Source: Rhodospirillales bacterium
GTDB lineage: Bacteria > Pseudomonadota > Alphaproteobacteria > Reyranellales > Reyranellaceae
Direction of reading: 5' to 3'
Length of the DNA: 53,205 nucleotides
NCBI GenBank assembly: GCA_016185145.1
Contig: JACPOB010000009.1
Coordinates: 1-53,205 of the forward strand
The position numbers and the translations under genes are program-made. Each line of letters opens with the position of its first letter. Positions within the stretch are counted from its first letter, which is position 1. This document shows positions 1 through 8,987 of this stretch, one piece after another. Under the pieces are notes generated by a model. The model worked only from the letters and a program-made list of their open reading frames with translations. It searched no databases and had not been told where the DNA came from.

Positions 1-603
1 GCCTTCCTTCTTGGTCCACACGACCTGCGCCAGGTATTCGAGGTTGACCTGGTGGCAGATGCCGGTGCCCGGCGGCACGACGCGGAAATTGTCGAACGCC
101 ATCTGGCCCCAGCGCAGGAACTGGTAGCGCTCGAGGTTGCGCTCGTACTCGAGCGCCACGTTGGCCTTGAAGGCGCCGGTGTTGCCGAAATTGTCGACGA
201 TCACCGAGTGGTCGATGACGAGATCGACCGGCACCAGCGGGTTGATCTTCTTGGCGTCGCCGCCGAGCTTGCCCATGGCGTCGCGCATGGCGGCGAGGTC
301 GACCACGGCCGGCACGCCGGTGAAGTCCTGCATCAGCACGCGGGCGGGGCGGAAGTTGATCTCCTTGACCGACTTGCCGCCGTTCTTCAGCCAGTCGGCG
401 AAGGCGGCGATATCGGTCTTCTTGACGGTCGTGCCGTCCTCGTGACGGACAAGGTTTTCCAAAAGCACGCGCAGCGAGAACGGCAGGCGGCTGAGGTCGC
501 CGACCTCCTTCTCGACGGCCTTGAGGCTGTAATAGGTATAGCTCCTGTTGCCGACCTTCAGCGTCTTGCGAGCCTTGAAGCTATTGGGATGGGCGGCGGC
601 CAT
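1..603 (-). CDS. acnA: Aconitate hydratase, N-terminal part (runs off the window)
   Basis: The reverse strand encodes about 201 residues with no stop before the window edge. The protein starts [15 protein letters not shown] and contains the stretches [37 protein letters not shown] and [12 protein letters not shown], typical of the N-terminal domain of AcnA-type (IRP-like) aconitases that interconvert citrate and isocitrate in the TCA cycle using a 4Fe-4S cluster. The cluster cysteines and the swivel domain lie outside the window. The ATG at 603-601 is preceded by CAGGAG at good spacing, which fixes the start. It is divergent from the TPR gene at 715. The family call is firm; only the 5' third or less of the gene is visible. 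Confidence 0.95.
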   Translation of the reverse strand, partial: MAAAHPNSFKARKTLKVGNRSYTYYSLKAVEKEVGDLSRLPFSLRVLLENLVRHEDGTTVKKTDIAAFADWLKNGGKSVKEINFRPARVLMQDFTGVPAVVDLAAMRDAMGKLGGDAKKINPLVPVDLVIDHSVIVDNFGNTGAFKANVALEYERNLERYQFLRWGQMAFDNFRVVPPGTGICHQVNLEYLAQVVWTKKEG

Positions 604-714
604 GATGATACTCCTGACGGTCGATCTCGTGCGGGCGGGTGGCAAAATAGGGGCACGGAAGGGCACAGGCAATCGGCGGATGCGGGCGCCGGTCCGTTGT
701 GCCAGATTGCGTGA

Positions 715-1713
715 ATGCAGCCGAAAATGGCCCGGATTCTTGCGGCTTTTGCACTGCTCGTGACGGTCTGCGGCGAGGCTTCCGCGCAACGCAACGCCGT
801 CGAAGCCTGGGATTCCTCGGCGCGTGAGTTCGGCCGCCTGCCGGTCGAGCCCAGTCTGCCGTCCGATGCCCGGAATTCGACGCTCGAGGCGCTGAACAAG
901 ATCCTGGCGAGCTCCAAGCTCTCGGATTTCGACCGGTCGATCTATCTCAGCATCCGCGCCTACCAGCTCAACCGCCTCGGCCGACAGACCGACAGCCAGA
1001 AGGACATCGCCCAGATGGGCAAGGTCCTGCCCTCGAGCTGGCAGCTCGTGCTGTCGAGCACGCTGCCGGAGTTGGCCGGGGGCGGAGATCGCGCGGCGGC
1101 GTTGCGCACCCTCGACAGCGCCCTGCAGCAGAAGCCGGGCGATTCGTGGCTGGTGATCGCCCAGGCCCGCGTCTACATGCAGCTCGCCGACTTCCAGCGC
1201 GCGCTCGCCCTGCTGAACGAGGCGTTGGCCGGCTCGACCTCGCCCGCCGACCGCCGCACGGCCCTCTACTATCGCGGCCACGCCCATTTCGATCTCGGCC
1301 AGTATGCCCAGGCGGCCGACGACTTCGACGCCACGCTGAGCGGCCGCACGACCTTCAGGGCGCGGCTGGGCCCGCTCTTGTGGCGCTACGCCGCGCAGGT
1401 TCGCGCCCGCCGCGATGCGCGCAGCCTCCTCGCCCGGGACGTCGCCAACGAGGATCTCAGCGAATGGCCTGCGCCGATCGCCAAGTTCCTGCTGGGCAGG
1501 ATGCCGGTCGGCGAGCTCGAGGTCGCGGCCGAGACCGACGACGCCGCCAGCCGCACCAACGGCAAGTGCGCCGCCGCGTTCTTCATCGGCATGGATGCCT
1601 TGCGCCGCGGCGACAAGCAGCGCGCCCGCGAGCAGCTCCAGCTCACCCAGGCCCGCTGCCCGACGGTGTCCGAGCTGAACTGGGCCGCCGCCGCCGAGCT
1701 GAAGCGGCTCTAG
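715..1713 (+). CDS. Exported TPR-repeat protein
   Basis: A 332-residue protein with a signal peptide (charged start MQPKMAR, hydrophobic AALFALL-type core, cleavage after about ASAQ near residue 25). Residues of roughly 90-250 show TPR-like helical pairs: the pattern of A, L, Y, G and N-E-A spacing is clear around [28 protein letters not shown] and [30 protein letters not shown] segments. TPRs bind proteins, so a periplasmic scaffold or chaperone-like role is plausible but the partner is unknown. There is an in-frame second ATG at codon 5. It stands alone between acnA and a palindromic repeat that follows its stop. Confidence 0.85.
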   Translation: MQPKMARILAAFALLVTVCGEASAQRNAVEAWDSSAREFGRLPVEPSLPSDARNSTLEALNKILASSKLSDFDRSIYLSIRAYQLNRLGRQTDSQKDIAQMGKVLPSSWQLVLSSTLPELAGGGDRAAALRTLDSALQQKPGDSWLVIAQARVYMQLADFQRALALLNEALAGSTSPADRRTALYYRGHAHFDLGQYAQAADDFDATLSGRTTFRARLGPLLWRYAAQVRARRDARSLLARDVANEDLSEWPAPIAKFLLGRMPVGELEVAAETDDAASRTNGKCAAAFFIGMDALRRGDKQRAREQLQLTQARCPTVSELNWAAAAELKRL

Positions 1714-1749
1714 GCTGGGGGCGCGCCGAGCGGCGGTGCAATCCGACCA

Positions 1750-1854
1750 CCTCACCCTGAGGAGGCGCGTAGCGCCGTCTCGAAGGGTGGGCAACAGCAC
1801 GACTGGTCCCCACCCTTCGAGACGCATCGCTTCGCGATGCTCCTGAGGGTGAGG
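1750..1854. repeat. Palindromic element, family B, copy 1
   Basis: A 105-bp inverted repeat. The outer arms are CCTCACCCTGAGGA and its complement at the right end; a second inner pair is GTCTCGAAGGGTGGG against CCCACCCTTCGAGAC. A second copy with the same arms but a different middle lies at 51150-51256. It lies just after the stop of the TPR gene and before the convergent hydrolase gene, so its transcript could fold into a long hairpin and act as a bidirectional terminator. Confidence 0.85.
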
Positions 1855-1908
1855 CCGTGTTGGGTCAACGGCCTATGACGCGCCACGAGAGTGGTGCGCC
1901 CCCAGCGA

Positions 1909-2748
1909 TCAGCCCACCACCGCCAATGGCGCGATGAAGCGGGTGATTTCGGACAGGACGTACGCCGGCTGCTGCAGGTGCGGGCTGTGGCCGCAGTCCG
2001 GCACCAGGCGCGTCTCGCAGTAGCCGCCGACCTTGCCGGCGATGATGCCGAGCTGCAGCTCGCTGCCGTATTCGTCGTCCTCGCCCTGGATCGCCTGCAC
2101 CGGCACGACGACGCCGGGCAGGCGGCCGTCGGCGTCCATCGGCTCGAAGCCCGGCGCCACCCAGGCGTCGGACCACAGGTGGAAGGCGCCGTCGGTGTTG
2201 GCGCCGTGGTACTTCATCAGGCGCCGGCGCAGGTCGCCCGTCGCGAACGCCTCGCGCGCCTTGACGATGCTGTCGACGCAAACCGGCTCGTTGATGGCAT
2301 GGGCCGCCAGCGTCACCACGGCGCGCAGCGGCTCGGGATCGCGCGCCGCGTAGTTCAGCGCGATGGTGCCGCCGTCGCTGTGCCCGACCAGCACGCAATC
2401 CTCGATTCCGAGCGCATCCAGCAGGCGCGGCAGAACCTCGTCGGCCTCGACCTCCATGTAATGCCGCCCGGGATCGGCCGGCCACGGGCTCGAGCCGCCA
2501 TAGCCGGTGCGGTCGTAGACGAGGCCGGCCGAGCGCGTGGCGTCGCACAGTTTCTGCGGGAAGTCGCGCCACATCTCGATGCAGCCCAGCCCCTCGTGCA
2601 GGAACACCAGGGTCGTGCGGTCGAACCCGTCGGTCTGCCGAGGCACGAGGCGGCGCAGCCGCAGGCGGCGGTCGCCGAGGTCCAGAAGGTCGTCTGAAGG
2701 TGTCACCGCTGCAAGATGTAGCTGCCGGCGGGCGTCCTGAGAAGGCAA
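1909..2748 (-). CDS. Alpha/beta-fold hydrolase
   Basis: A 279-residue alpha/beta hydrolase. FLHEGLGC (about 49-56) holds the oxyanion HxG segment, DRTGYGGSSP (79-88) follows, and the nucleophile elbow is GHSDGG with Ser124. The probable acid is in GEDDEYG (about 225-231), and the catalytic His is in DCGHSPHLQQP near 258. The fold and triad match the MhpC/haloperoxidase-like group acting on small esters or C-C bonds; the substrate cannot be read from sequence. No signal peptide is seen, so it should be cytosolic. It is divergent from the response regulator at 2804, with a 55-bp shared upstream region. Confidence 0.88.
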   Translation of the reverse strand: MPSQDARRQLHLAAVTPSDDLLDLGDRRLRLRRLVPRQTDGFDRTTLVFLHEGLGCIEMWRDFPQKLCDATRSAGLVYDRTGYGGSSPWPADPGRHYMEVEADEVLPRLLDALGIEDCVLVGHSDGGTIALNYAARDPEPLRAVVTLAAHAINEPVCVDSIVKAREAFATGDLRRRLMKYHGANTDGAFHLWSDAWVAPGFEPMDADGRLPGVVVPVQAIQGEDDEYGSELQLGIIAGKVGGYCETRLVPDCGHSPHLQQPAYVLSEITRFIAPLAVVG

Positions 2749-2803
2749 GCCGTGCTAGGATCGAGACAGGGCAACTTGGCGGAAGGAAAGGAGGACCGCA
2801 CCG

Positions 2804-3484
2804 ATGAGGGTCCTTCTTGTCGAGGACAGCGTCGAGCTCGTGGCTTTGCTGAAGAAGGGCCTGGCGCAGGGCGGCTTCTCCGCCGACGCCGTGCGCACGG
2901 CCGCCGACGCCGCCCACGCGCTTGCCACCATGCGCTATGCCGCGATCGTGCTCGACCGCGGCCTGCCCGATGACGATGGCCTGAACCTGCTGCGCGACAT
3001 GCGCCGGCGCGGCGATCCGACGCCCGTCCTGATGCTGACCGCGCGCGACGGCGTCAGCGACCGCGTCGCCGGCCTGCGCGAGGGTGCCGACGACTACATG
3101 GCCAAGCCCTTCGCCATGGAGGAGCTTCTGGCCCGCCTGCAGGCGCTGCTGCGGCGTTCCGACAATCTGCTCGGCCGGCGATTGACCTTCGGCAACGTGG
3201 CGCTCGACACCGAGGGCCGCCAGGTGATCATCGACGGCGTGGTGCGTGCCTTCCCGGCGCGCGAGACCGCCGTTCTGGAAATCCTGCTGCGGCGCGGCGG
3301 CAACGTAGCGCCCAAGCGCTTGTTCGAGGACCACCTGTTCGGCCTGTCGGGCGACGTCGGCTCCAACGCCGTCGAGGTCTACATCCATCGCCTGCGCAAG
3401 ATGCTGGCCGAGTCCGGTGCCACGGTGAAGATCCACACGGTGCGCGGCGTCGGCTACCTGATGGCCGAGGAAAGGACCCGGTGA
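2804..3484 (+). CDS. OmpR-family response regulator
   Basis: A 226-residue regulator: receiver domain 1-115 with acidic pocket residues near Glu7-Asp8, phosphoacceptor Asp51 (VLDRGLPD), Thr79 (LMLTARD) and Lys101 (YMAKPF); then a winged-helix DNA-binding domain from about 125, ending in VHTVRGVGYLM. It resembles the QseB/TctD/PmrA subgroup. A strong SD (AAAGGAGG) precedes the ATG. The gene overlaps the downstream kinase by 4 bp, so the two are translationally coupled partners. Its target genes are not evident; TctD-type systems control tricarboxylate uptake, and Bug/TctC-type binding proteins occur further along this window, but a link is only inference. Confidence 0.93.
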   Translation: MRVLLVEDSVELVALLKKGLAQGGFSADAVRTAADAAHALATMRYAAIVLDRGLPDDDGLNLLRDMRRRGDPTPVLMLTARDGVSDRVAGLREGADDYMAKPFAMEELLARLQALLRRSDNLLGRRLTFGNVALDTEGRQVIIDGVVRAFPARETAVLEILLRRGGNVAPKRLFEDHLFGLSGDVGSNAVEVYIHRLRKMLAESGATVKIHTVRGVGYLMAEERTR

Positions 3485-4875
3485 CCCGCTTCCGCTCCAT
3501 CCTCTCGCGGGTCGTGGCGCTGCACATCGTGGCCATTGCCGTCATCTCGATCGTGATGCCGCTGTCGCTCTACTGGCTGCTCAACGAAGCGGCCAACAGC
3601 CTGCATCGCGACGCGCTGCGCAGCCAGGCAGTGACCATCAGCGGTTTCCTCAAGCCGCTGGCCAACGGCGTCATGCTCGACATCCCGGCCGAACTGGAGC
3701 CGCTCTATGCCGGAAGCTACGGCCTCTATTCCTATGCCGTGCTCGATTCAGAGGGCAAGGTCCTGTTCTCCTCGCGCAACGACGGCACTGCGCTGTTCCC
3801 GCCGAAGGACGTGCGTCTCGGCGACTGGGCGATGCGCCGGCGCAGTACGGGCTCGGTGCTGTTCGGCGTCAGCGTGGCGCGCAACATCGACGGCCGCACC
3901 TACCTGATCCAAGTGGCGCAGGACCTGTCGCATCGCGACGTCATCATCGACGACATCGTCGCCTCGTTCTTCCCCAGCGTCGCCTGGATCACGTTTCCGC
4001 TGCTGCTGGCGCTGCTGCTGATCGATATCCTGATCTTCCGGCGTGCGCTGAAGCCGGTGCGCGAGGCTTCGACCACGGCGGCCACCATCGGTCCGACCAA
4101 TACCGAGGTTCGGCTGCCCGAGGCGGCGATGCCGACCGAGGTCGTGCCGCTGGTGCACGCCGTCAACCAGGCGCTCGATCGCCTCGAGAGGGGCTTTCGC
4201 GCCCAGCGCGACTTCACCGGCGACATGGCGCACGAGCTGCGCACGCCGCTCACCGTCATCCGCGCCCGCGTCGATTCGCTGGAGCCCGGTCCCTTGCGCG
4301 ACGAGTTGCGCCATGACCTCGAGAACATGACGCGCATCGTCAACCAGGTGCTCGACATCGCCGAACTCGAAAGCTTCATCGTCGCCGGCGATGCCCGCGC
4401 CGACCTGCAGGCGGTCTGTGTCGAGGCCGTCGCCTTCATGGCCCCGCTCGCCGTGGGGCAGTCCAAGATGATAGCGCTCAGCGGCAGCGAGGACCCGGTC
4501 TGGGTGCACGGCCATTCCGAGGCGCTGTTCCGGGCGGTCCGCAACCTGATCGAGAATGCCATCCGCCACGCCCCAGCCGGCGGATCGGTCGAGGTCGAGG
4601 TCTCGGCCGACGGCGCGGTGCACGTGCTCGACGACGGGCCGGGCGTACCCGAGGCCGAGCGCGACTCGATCTTCCAGCGTTTCTGGCGACGCGATCGCAC
4701 GAAGGCTGAAAGCAGGGGGCTGGGGCTGGCGATCGTCGCCCGCGTCGCCGAAAGCCACGACGGCACCATCACGGTCGAGAACCGGCCGACCGGCGGTGCC
4801 GCCTTCACCCTGCGCCTGCGACCGGCATCCGGCTTGACCCCCGCCGTCGGCGGCCGCTTGACCGGTGCAAATTGA
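3481..4875 (+). CDS. Sensor histidine kinase, partner of the upstream regulator
   Basis: A 464-residue membrane kinase. TM1 is about residues 12-34, a periplasmic sensor segment covers 35-163, TM2 is about 165-186, followed by a short linker and the dimerisation/phosphoacceptor box DMAHELRTPLTVI with His251. The ATPase domain shows an N box (NLIENAIRHA), G1 (DDGPGVP) and G2 (RGLGLAIV). It starts at GTG 3481, overlapping the regulator's TGA. The architecture is that of TctE/QseC-type kinases; the periplasmic ligand is unknown. The gene ends shortly before the acyl-CoA ligase and Liv cluster, but a 77-bp gap with its own SD suggests separate transcription. Confidence 0.92.
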   Translation: MTRFRSILSRVVALHIVAIAVISIVMPLSLYWLLNEAANSLHRDALRSQAVTISGFLKPLANGVMLDIPAELEPLYAGSYGLYSYAVLDSEGKVLFSSRNDGTALFPPKDVRLGDWAMRRRSTGSVLFGVSVARNIDGRTYLIQVAQDLSHRDVIIDDIVASFFPSVAWITFPLLLALLLIDILIFRRALKPVREASTTAATIGPTNTEVRLPEAAMPTEVVPLVHAVNQALDRLERGFRAQRDFTGDMAHELRTPLTVIRARVDSLEPGPLRDELRHDLENMTRIVNQVLDIAELESFIVAGDARADLQAVCVEAVAFMAPLAVGQSKMIALSGSEDPVWVHGHSEALFRAVRNLIENAIRHAPAGGSVEVEVSADGAVHVLDDGPGVPEAERDSIFQRFWRRDRTKAESRGLGLAIVARVAESHDGTITVENRPTGGAAFTLRLRPASGLTPAVGGRLTGAN

Positions 4876-4952
4876 CTGTGGCTAGCTGCCCATCGGAACG
4901 CCATCAAAGCCAATAAATCAACGAAGGCGGTCCCAGGGAGCGAGAGCAGGGG

Positions 4953-6932
4953 ATGACGACGGGAACGGCCGATACCGCGACCGACGCTCGGGACACGTTT
5001 CCCAAGCTTCTGGCCGAGCGCGCCCGCACCGGTCCCGACCGGCCGGCCTACCGCGAGAAGGAATACGGGATCTGGCAGAGCCACGACTGGCGCCATGTCG
5101 CCGCCGAGGTCCGCCTGCTGGCGGCTGGCCTTGCCGATCTCGGCTTCCGCCGCGGCGATCGGCTGATCGTGGTCGGCGACAACCGCCCGCTGCTCTACTG
5201 GTCGATGTGCGCCGCGCAGTCGCTGGGCGGCGTGCCGGTGCCGGTCTACCAGGATTCGGTGGCCGACGAACTCGCCTATGTCGTCGAGCATGCCGGTGCG
5301 CGCTTCGCGCTGGCCGAGAACCAGGAGCAGGTCGACAAGCTTCTGGAGATCCAGAAGAAGGTGCCGTCGCTCGAAGTCGTGATGTACCAGGACCCGCGCG
5401 GGCTGCGGCACTACGAGGGGCTGTTGTCGAGCGAGCAGGTGCAGGCGCGCGGCGCCAAGCGGCTCGAGGCGACGCCGGATCTCGTCTCCTCCGAGGTCGC
5501 CCGCGGCCGCGGCTCGGACGATGCCATCATGCTCTACACCTCGGGCACCACCGGACGGCCCAAGGGCGCGGTGCTGAGCTACGACAATTTGATCTGGGCC
5601 GCCAAGGCCGGCGCCGATTTCGACGGCCTGAAGGAAGGCGACGAGCTCCTGTCCTACCTGCCGATGGCATGGGTCGGCGACCACATCTTCTCCTACGCCC
5701 AGTGCTATGTCGTCGGCCTGGTGGTGAACTGCCCCGAATCGGCGGCCACGGTGATGACCGATCTGCGCGAGATCGGCCCGACCTATTACTTCGCACCGCC
5801 GCGCGTGCTCGAGAACCTGATCACCCAGGTGACGATCCGCATGGAGGATGCGGGGTACGTCAAACGCCGGCTGTTCCACTACTTCATGGCGCTGGCGCGC
5901 CGGGTCGGGCCGGCGCTGCTCGACCGCCGGCCGGTGTCGCCGATCGACCGGCTGCTGCATGCATTGGGGAACCTCACGATCTACGGGCCCCTCAAGAACA
6001 CGCTGGGCATGAGCCGCGTGCGCGTCGCCTACACCGCGGGCGAGGCGGTCGGGCCGGAGATCTTCAACTTCTATCGCGCGCTCGGCGTGAACATGAAGCA
6101 GCTCTACGGCCAGACCGAGGCGTCGGTGTTCGTCACCATCCATCCCAACGGCGAGGTCTTCCCCGACACGGTCGGCAAGCCTGTGTCCAATGTCGAGCTC
6201 AGGATCGACGACTCGGGCGAAGTGCTCTATCGCAGCCCCGGCGTGTTCAAGGAGTATTTCAAGAACCCGCAGGCGACCAACGACACCAAGACCGGCGACG
6301 GCTGGGTTCATACCGGCGACGCCGGCTACCTCGACGAGCGAGGCCACCTGCGCATCATCGACCGCGCCAAGGATGTCGGGAAGCTGAACGACGGCACGCT
6401 GTTCGCGCCCAAGTTCATCGAGAACAAGCTGAAGTTCTTCCCGCACATCAACGAGGCGGTGGCGTTCGGGCACGGCCGCGACTTCGTGGCGGCGTTCGTC
6501 AACATCGACATGACGGCGGTCGGCGACTGGGCCGAGCGGCGCAACATCGCCTATGCGAGCTACCAGGAGCTGGCCGCGCGCAAGGAGGTCTACGACCTGG
6601 TGCAGGGCGAGATCGAGCGGGTGAACCGAGATCTCGCCGGCGATCCGCGCATGGCCGGCGCCCAGATCCGCCGCTTCCTGATCCTGCACAAGGCGCTCGA
6701 TGCCGACGACGGCGAGCTCACGCGCACCAACAAGGTGCGCCGCGGCTTCATCGGCGAACGCTACAAGCCCCTGGTCGATGCGCTCTACGGCAGCGCCAGG
6801 ACCGCCCACATCAAGGTCGACGTCACCTTCGAGGACGGCCGCAAGGGCGCGATCGAAGGCGACGTCGAGATCCGCGATCTCGCGCCGCATCCCGGCGTCG
6901 GCGGCGCCGTTCCACTCAGGAAGGCGAGCTGA
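4953..6932 (+). CDS. AMP-forming acyl-CoA synthetase of a Liv-type uptake cluster
   Basis: A 659-residue adenylate-forming ligase, long for the family and typical of long-chain acyl-CoA synthetases. The P-loop-like motif LYTSGTTGRPKG is at about 192-203, the A5-type motif YGQTEAS at about 385, and the hinge region with GDAGYLDERGHLRIIDRAKD near 455-475. It would activate a carboxylic acid to acyl-AMP and then acyl-CoA in the cytosol. It heads a run of livG-H-M-K-F genes in the same direction; this arrangement (ligase, branched-chain-type ABC transporter, PaaK-like ligase) recurs in Proteobacteria and suggests import and CoA activation of an acid. The actual substrate is unknown. AGCAGGGG sits just before the ATG. 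Confidence 0.9.
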   Translation: MTTGTADTATDARDTFPKLLAERARTGPDRPAYREKEYGIWQSHDWRHVAAEVRLLAAGLADLGFRRGDRLIVVGDNRPLLYWSMCAAQSLGGVPVPVYQDSVADELAYVVEHAGARFALAENQEQVDKLLEIQKKVPSLEVVMYQDPRGLRHYEGLLSSEQVQARGAKRLEATPDLVSSEVARGRGSDDAIMLYTSGTTGRPKGAVLSYDNLIWAAKAGADFDGLKEGDELLSYLPMAWVGDHIFSYAQCYVVGLVVNCPESAATVMTDLREIGPTYYFAPPRVLENLITQVTIRMEDAGYVKRRLFHYFMALARRVGPALLDRRPVSPIDRLLHALGNLTIYGPLKNTLGMSRVRVAYTAGEAVGPEIFNFYRALGVNMKQLYGQTEASVFVTIHPNGEVFPDTVGKPVSNVELRIDDSGEVLYRSPGVFKEYFKNPQATNDTKTGDGWVHTGDAGYLDERGHLRIIDRAKDVGKLNDGTLFAPKFIENKLKFFPHINEAVAFGHGRDFVAAFVNIDMTAVGDWAERRNIAYASYQELAARKEVYDLVQGEIERVNRDLAGDPRMAGAQIRRFLILHKALDADDGELTRTNKVRRGFIGERYKPLVDALYGSARTAHIKVDVTFEDGRKGAIEGDVEIRDLAPHPGVGGAVPLRKAS

Positions 6933-6940
6933 TGCTCATG

Positions 6941-7000
6941 TCCGGACCGCGGGCGTCCCGCCCGCTCATGATCATGATGCGGGCGAGACGCCCGCGGTCC
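6941..7000. repeat. Palindromic element, family A, copy 1
   Basis: A 60-bp near-perfect inverted repeat. It begins TCCGGACCGCGGGCG, has TCATGATCATGA at the centre, and returns through CGCCCGCGGTCC. It fills the whole gap between the ligase stop (6932) and the livG start (7003), leaving livG without a recognisable SD. Related copies are at 7806, 19154, 22508, 42962 and 53150. It could form a stable hairpin in the operon transcript. Confidence 0.88.
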
Positions 7001-7002
7001 CC

Positions 7003-7791
7003 ATGAGTCGTACGCGTTCCTTCAACGAGGTCCTGCTGTCGGTCGAGAGCATCAGCCTGTCGTTCGGCGGCGTGAAGGCGCTCACCGACATCAGCTTCGA
7101 CATCGCCAGGGGCGAGATCCGCGCCATCATCGGTCCCAACGGCGCCGGCAAGTCGTCGATGCTGAACTGCATCAACGGCTTCTATCATCCGCAGCAGGGC
7201 GCCATCACCTACAAGGGCGTGCGCCGCAGCCGGATGCGCCCGCACGAGGCGGCCGAGCAGGGCATCGCGCGGACCTTCCAGAACATCGCGCTGTTCCGCG
7301 GCATGTCGACCCTCGACAACATCATGACGGGACGCAACCTGCGCATGAAGACCGGCCTGCTGTGGCAGGCGCTGCATGTCGGCCCAGCGGCGCGCGAGGA
7401 GATCGAGCATCGTCAGGCCGTCGAGAAGATCATCGACTTCCTGGAGATCCAGCACATCCGCAAGGTGCCGGTCGGCCAGCTGCCCTACGGCCTGCAGAAG
7501 CGCGTCGAGCTCGGTCGCGCGCTGGCGGCGCAGCCCGAGCTGCTGCTGCTCGACGAGCCGATGGCCGGCATGAACATCGAGGAGAAGCAGGACATGTGCC
7601 GCTTCGTGCTCGACGTGAACGACGAGTTCGGCACGACGATCTGCCTGATCGAGCACGACATGGGCGTCGTCATGGACATCTCCGACCGCGTCGTGGTCCT
7701 CGATTACGGCCGCAAGATCGGCGACGGCGTGCCCGACGAGATCAAGAGCAACCAGGCGGTGATCGACGCCTATCTCGGGGTGAGTCACTGA
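7003..7791 (+). CDS. livG: Branched-chain-type ABC transporter ATP-binding protein LivG
   Basis: A 262-residue ABC ATPase with Walker A GPNGAGKSS (44-52), the LivG-typical Q-loop phrase GIARTFQNIALF, a signature region QLPYGLQKRVELGRAL (LPYG replacing LSGG, as usual in LivG), Walker B ELLLLDEPMAGMN and the H-loop LIEHDM. It energises import through LivH/LivM. The start at 7003 directly abuts a palindromic repeat, so no SD is visible and translation may depend on the upstream ligase. An upstream in-frame ATG at 6700 lies inside the ligase gene and is unlikely to be used. Confidence 0.93.
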   Translation: MSRTRSFNEVLLSVESISLSFGGVKALTDISFDIARGEIRAIIGPNGAGKSSMLNCINGFYHPQQGAITYKGVRRSRMRPHEAAEQGIARTFQNIALFRGMSTLDNIMTGRNLRMKTGLLWQALHVGPAAREEIEHRQAVEKIIDFLEIQHIRKVPVGQLPYGLQKRVELGRALAAQPELLLLDEPMAGMNIEEKQDMCRFVLDVNDEFGTTICLIEHDMGVVMDISDRVVVLDYGRKIGDGVPDEIKSNQAVIDAYLGVSH

Positions 7792-7805
7792 TGTTGCGAT
7801 CAGAA

Positions 7806-7873
7806 TCTTCCGGACCGCGCGCATCCTGCGCGCTCATGATCATGAGCGCGCAGGATGCGCGCGGTCCGGAAGA
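7806..7873. repeat. Palindromic element, family A, copy 2 (perfect 34-bp arms)
   Basis: A perfect 68-bp palindrome with two 34-bp arms and no spacer, beginning TCTTCCGGACCGCG and centred on TCATGA|TCATGA. It fills the livG-livH gap. As RNA it would be one of the strongest hairpins in the window and could attenuate expression of livH and the genes beyond. Its right arm also supplies the ATG at 7855 that opens the livH reading frame. Confidence 0.93.
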
Positions 7874-7875
7874 GC

Positions 7876-8970
7876 ATGAGAGGACGCCATGCTAGGCCCC
7901 TTCCTGGAAAGGCGCTGGGCTTCGTGCTGATCTTCAAGGCCTCGGGCGTGTTCAACTTCGCCCAGGGCGCGATGGTGCTGTTCGCCGCCCTCACCCTGGC
8001 GCGGCTCACCGGCGAGATCGACGGTCGGGAGGTGCATCTCGCCAATTTCGTCATTGCCGCGGCGATCCTCGGCACCGCGCTCGCCTTCATCGGCTGGTAC
8101 GCCTGGCGCGAGTACGCGATGCGCGGCGGCGGACCCGCCGAGCGTCACCGCATGATCGTGCTGGCCGGCGTCGGCGCGCTGATCGGCGGCGGTGTTGCCT
8201 GGTTCTACGGCAAGGGCTCGTGGCCGCTCTGGGTCGCCCTGCCGGCGACGGCCGCGATCATGGGCGTGCTGGCCTATGCCATCGAGCGCCTGGTGCTGCG
8301 CCACCTGGTGAACCAGGAAGGCATCATCCTGTTCATGGCGACGCTGGGCATCGCCTACTTCCTCGACGGCTTCGGCCAGACGCTGTGGGGCAGCGACATC
8401 TACAAGATCAATCTCGGCCTGCCCAAGGACCCGATCTTCCTGTTCGAGAACGTCTTCGAAGGCGGCCTGCTGGTCGAGCCGGGCGACCTGGTGGCGGCAC
8501 TCATCGCCGGCCTCCTGGTCGTGGTGCTGGCGATCTTCTTCCAGAAGACGCGCATCGGCCGCGCGCTGCGCGCCGTCGCCGACGATCATGCGGCGGCGCA
8601 GTCGGTCGGCATCCCGCTCAACACCATCTGGCTGATCGTCTGGACGGTGGCGGGCTTCGTGGCGCTGGCCGCCGGCGTCATCTGGGGCGCCAAGCTCGGC
8701 GTGCAGTTCTCGATCTCGCTGATCGCGCTCAAGGCGCTGCCGGTGCTGATCCTGGGCGGCTTCACCTCGGTGCCGGGCGCCATCGCCGGCGGCCTGATCA
8801 TCGGCGCCGGCGAGAAGCTTTCCGAGGTCTTCCTGGCGCCCATCCTGGTCAAGCAGTTCGATCTCGCCGGCGGCGGTATCGAGAACTGGTTCGCCTACAT
8901 GCTGGCGCTGGTCTTCCTGCTGTTCAGGCCGCAGGGCCTGTTCGGCGAACGCATCATAGAACGCGTATGA
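7876..8970 (+). CDS. livH: LivH-type permease with damaged N-terminus
   Basis: About 364 residues of a LivH permease: GFVLIFKASGVFNFAQG, several TM helices, LGIAYFLDGFGQTLWG, the cytoplasmic EAA-like region RIGRALRAVADDHAAAQSVGI, and a C-terminus ending FRPQGLFGERIIERV. The normal first TM helix is missing. A correctly spaced ATG with SD AGGA at 7889 encodes MLGPFLE, the expected LivH opening, but in another frame that stops after 13 codons; the main frame resumes at KALGFVLIF. A deletion of roughly 15-20 codons that also shifts frame best explains this. The open frame has ATGs at 7855 and 7876, neither resembling a native LivH start. It may be non-functional, or the sequence may be in error. 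Confidence 0.8.
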   Translation: MRGRHARPLPGKALGFVLIFKASGVFNFAQGAMVLFAALTLARLTGEIDGREVHLANFVIAAAILGTALAFIGWYAWREYAMRGGGPAERHRMIVLAGVGALIGGGVAWFYGKGSWPLWVALPATAAIMGVLAYAIERLVLRHLVNQEGIILFMATLGIAYFLDGFGQTLWGSDIYKINLGLPKDPIFLFENVFEGGLLVEPGDLVAALIAGLLVVVLAIFFQKTRIGRALRAVADDHAAAQSVGIPLNTIWLIVWTVAGFVALAAGVIWGAKLGVQFSISLIALKALPVLILGGFTSVPGAIAGGLIIGAGEKLSEVFLAPILVKQFDLAGGGIENWFAYMLALVFLLFRPQGLFGERIIERV

Positions 8971-8987
8971 AGGGGCGGGTCTGACCG

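Noticed and set aside
3900..6890. A 996-codon open frame on the minus strand opposite the kinase and ligase genes
   Set aside because: Rich in His, Arg and Asp runs typical of the reverse complement of high-GC genes; the plus strand carries two well-recognised enzymes.
6700..7002. An N-terminal extension of LivG to 6700
   Set aside because: It would overlap the ligase gene in another frame; the LivG homology starts just after 7003.
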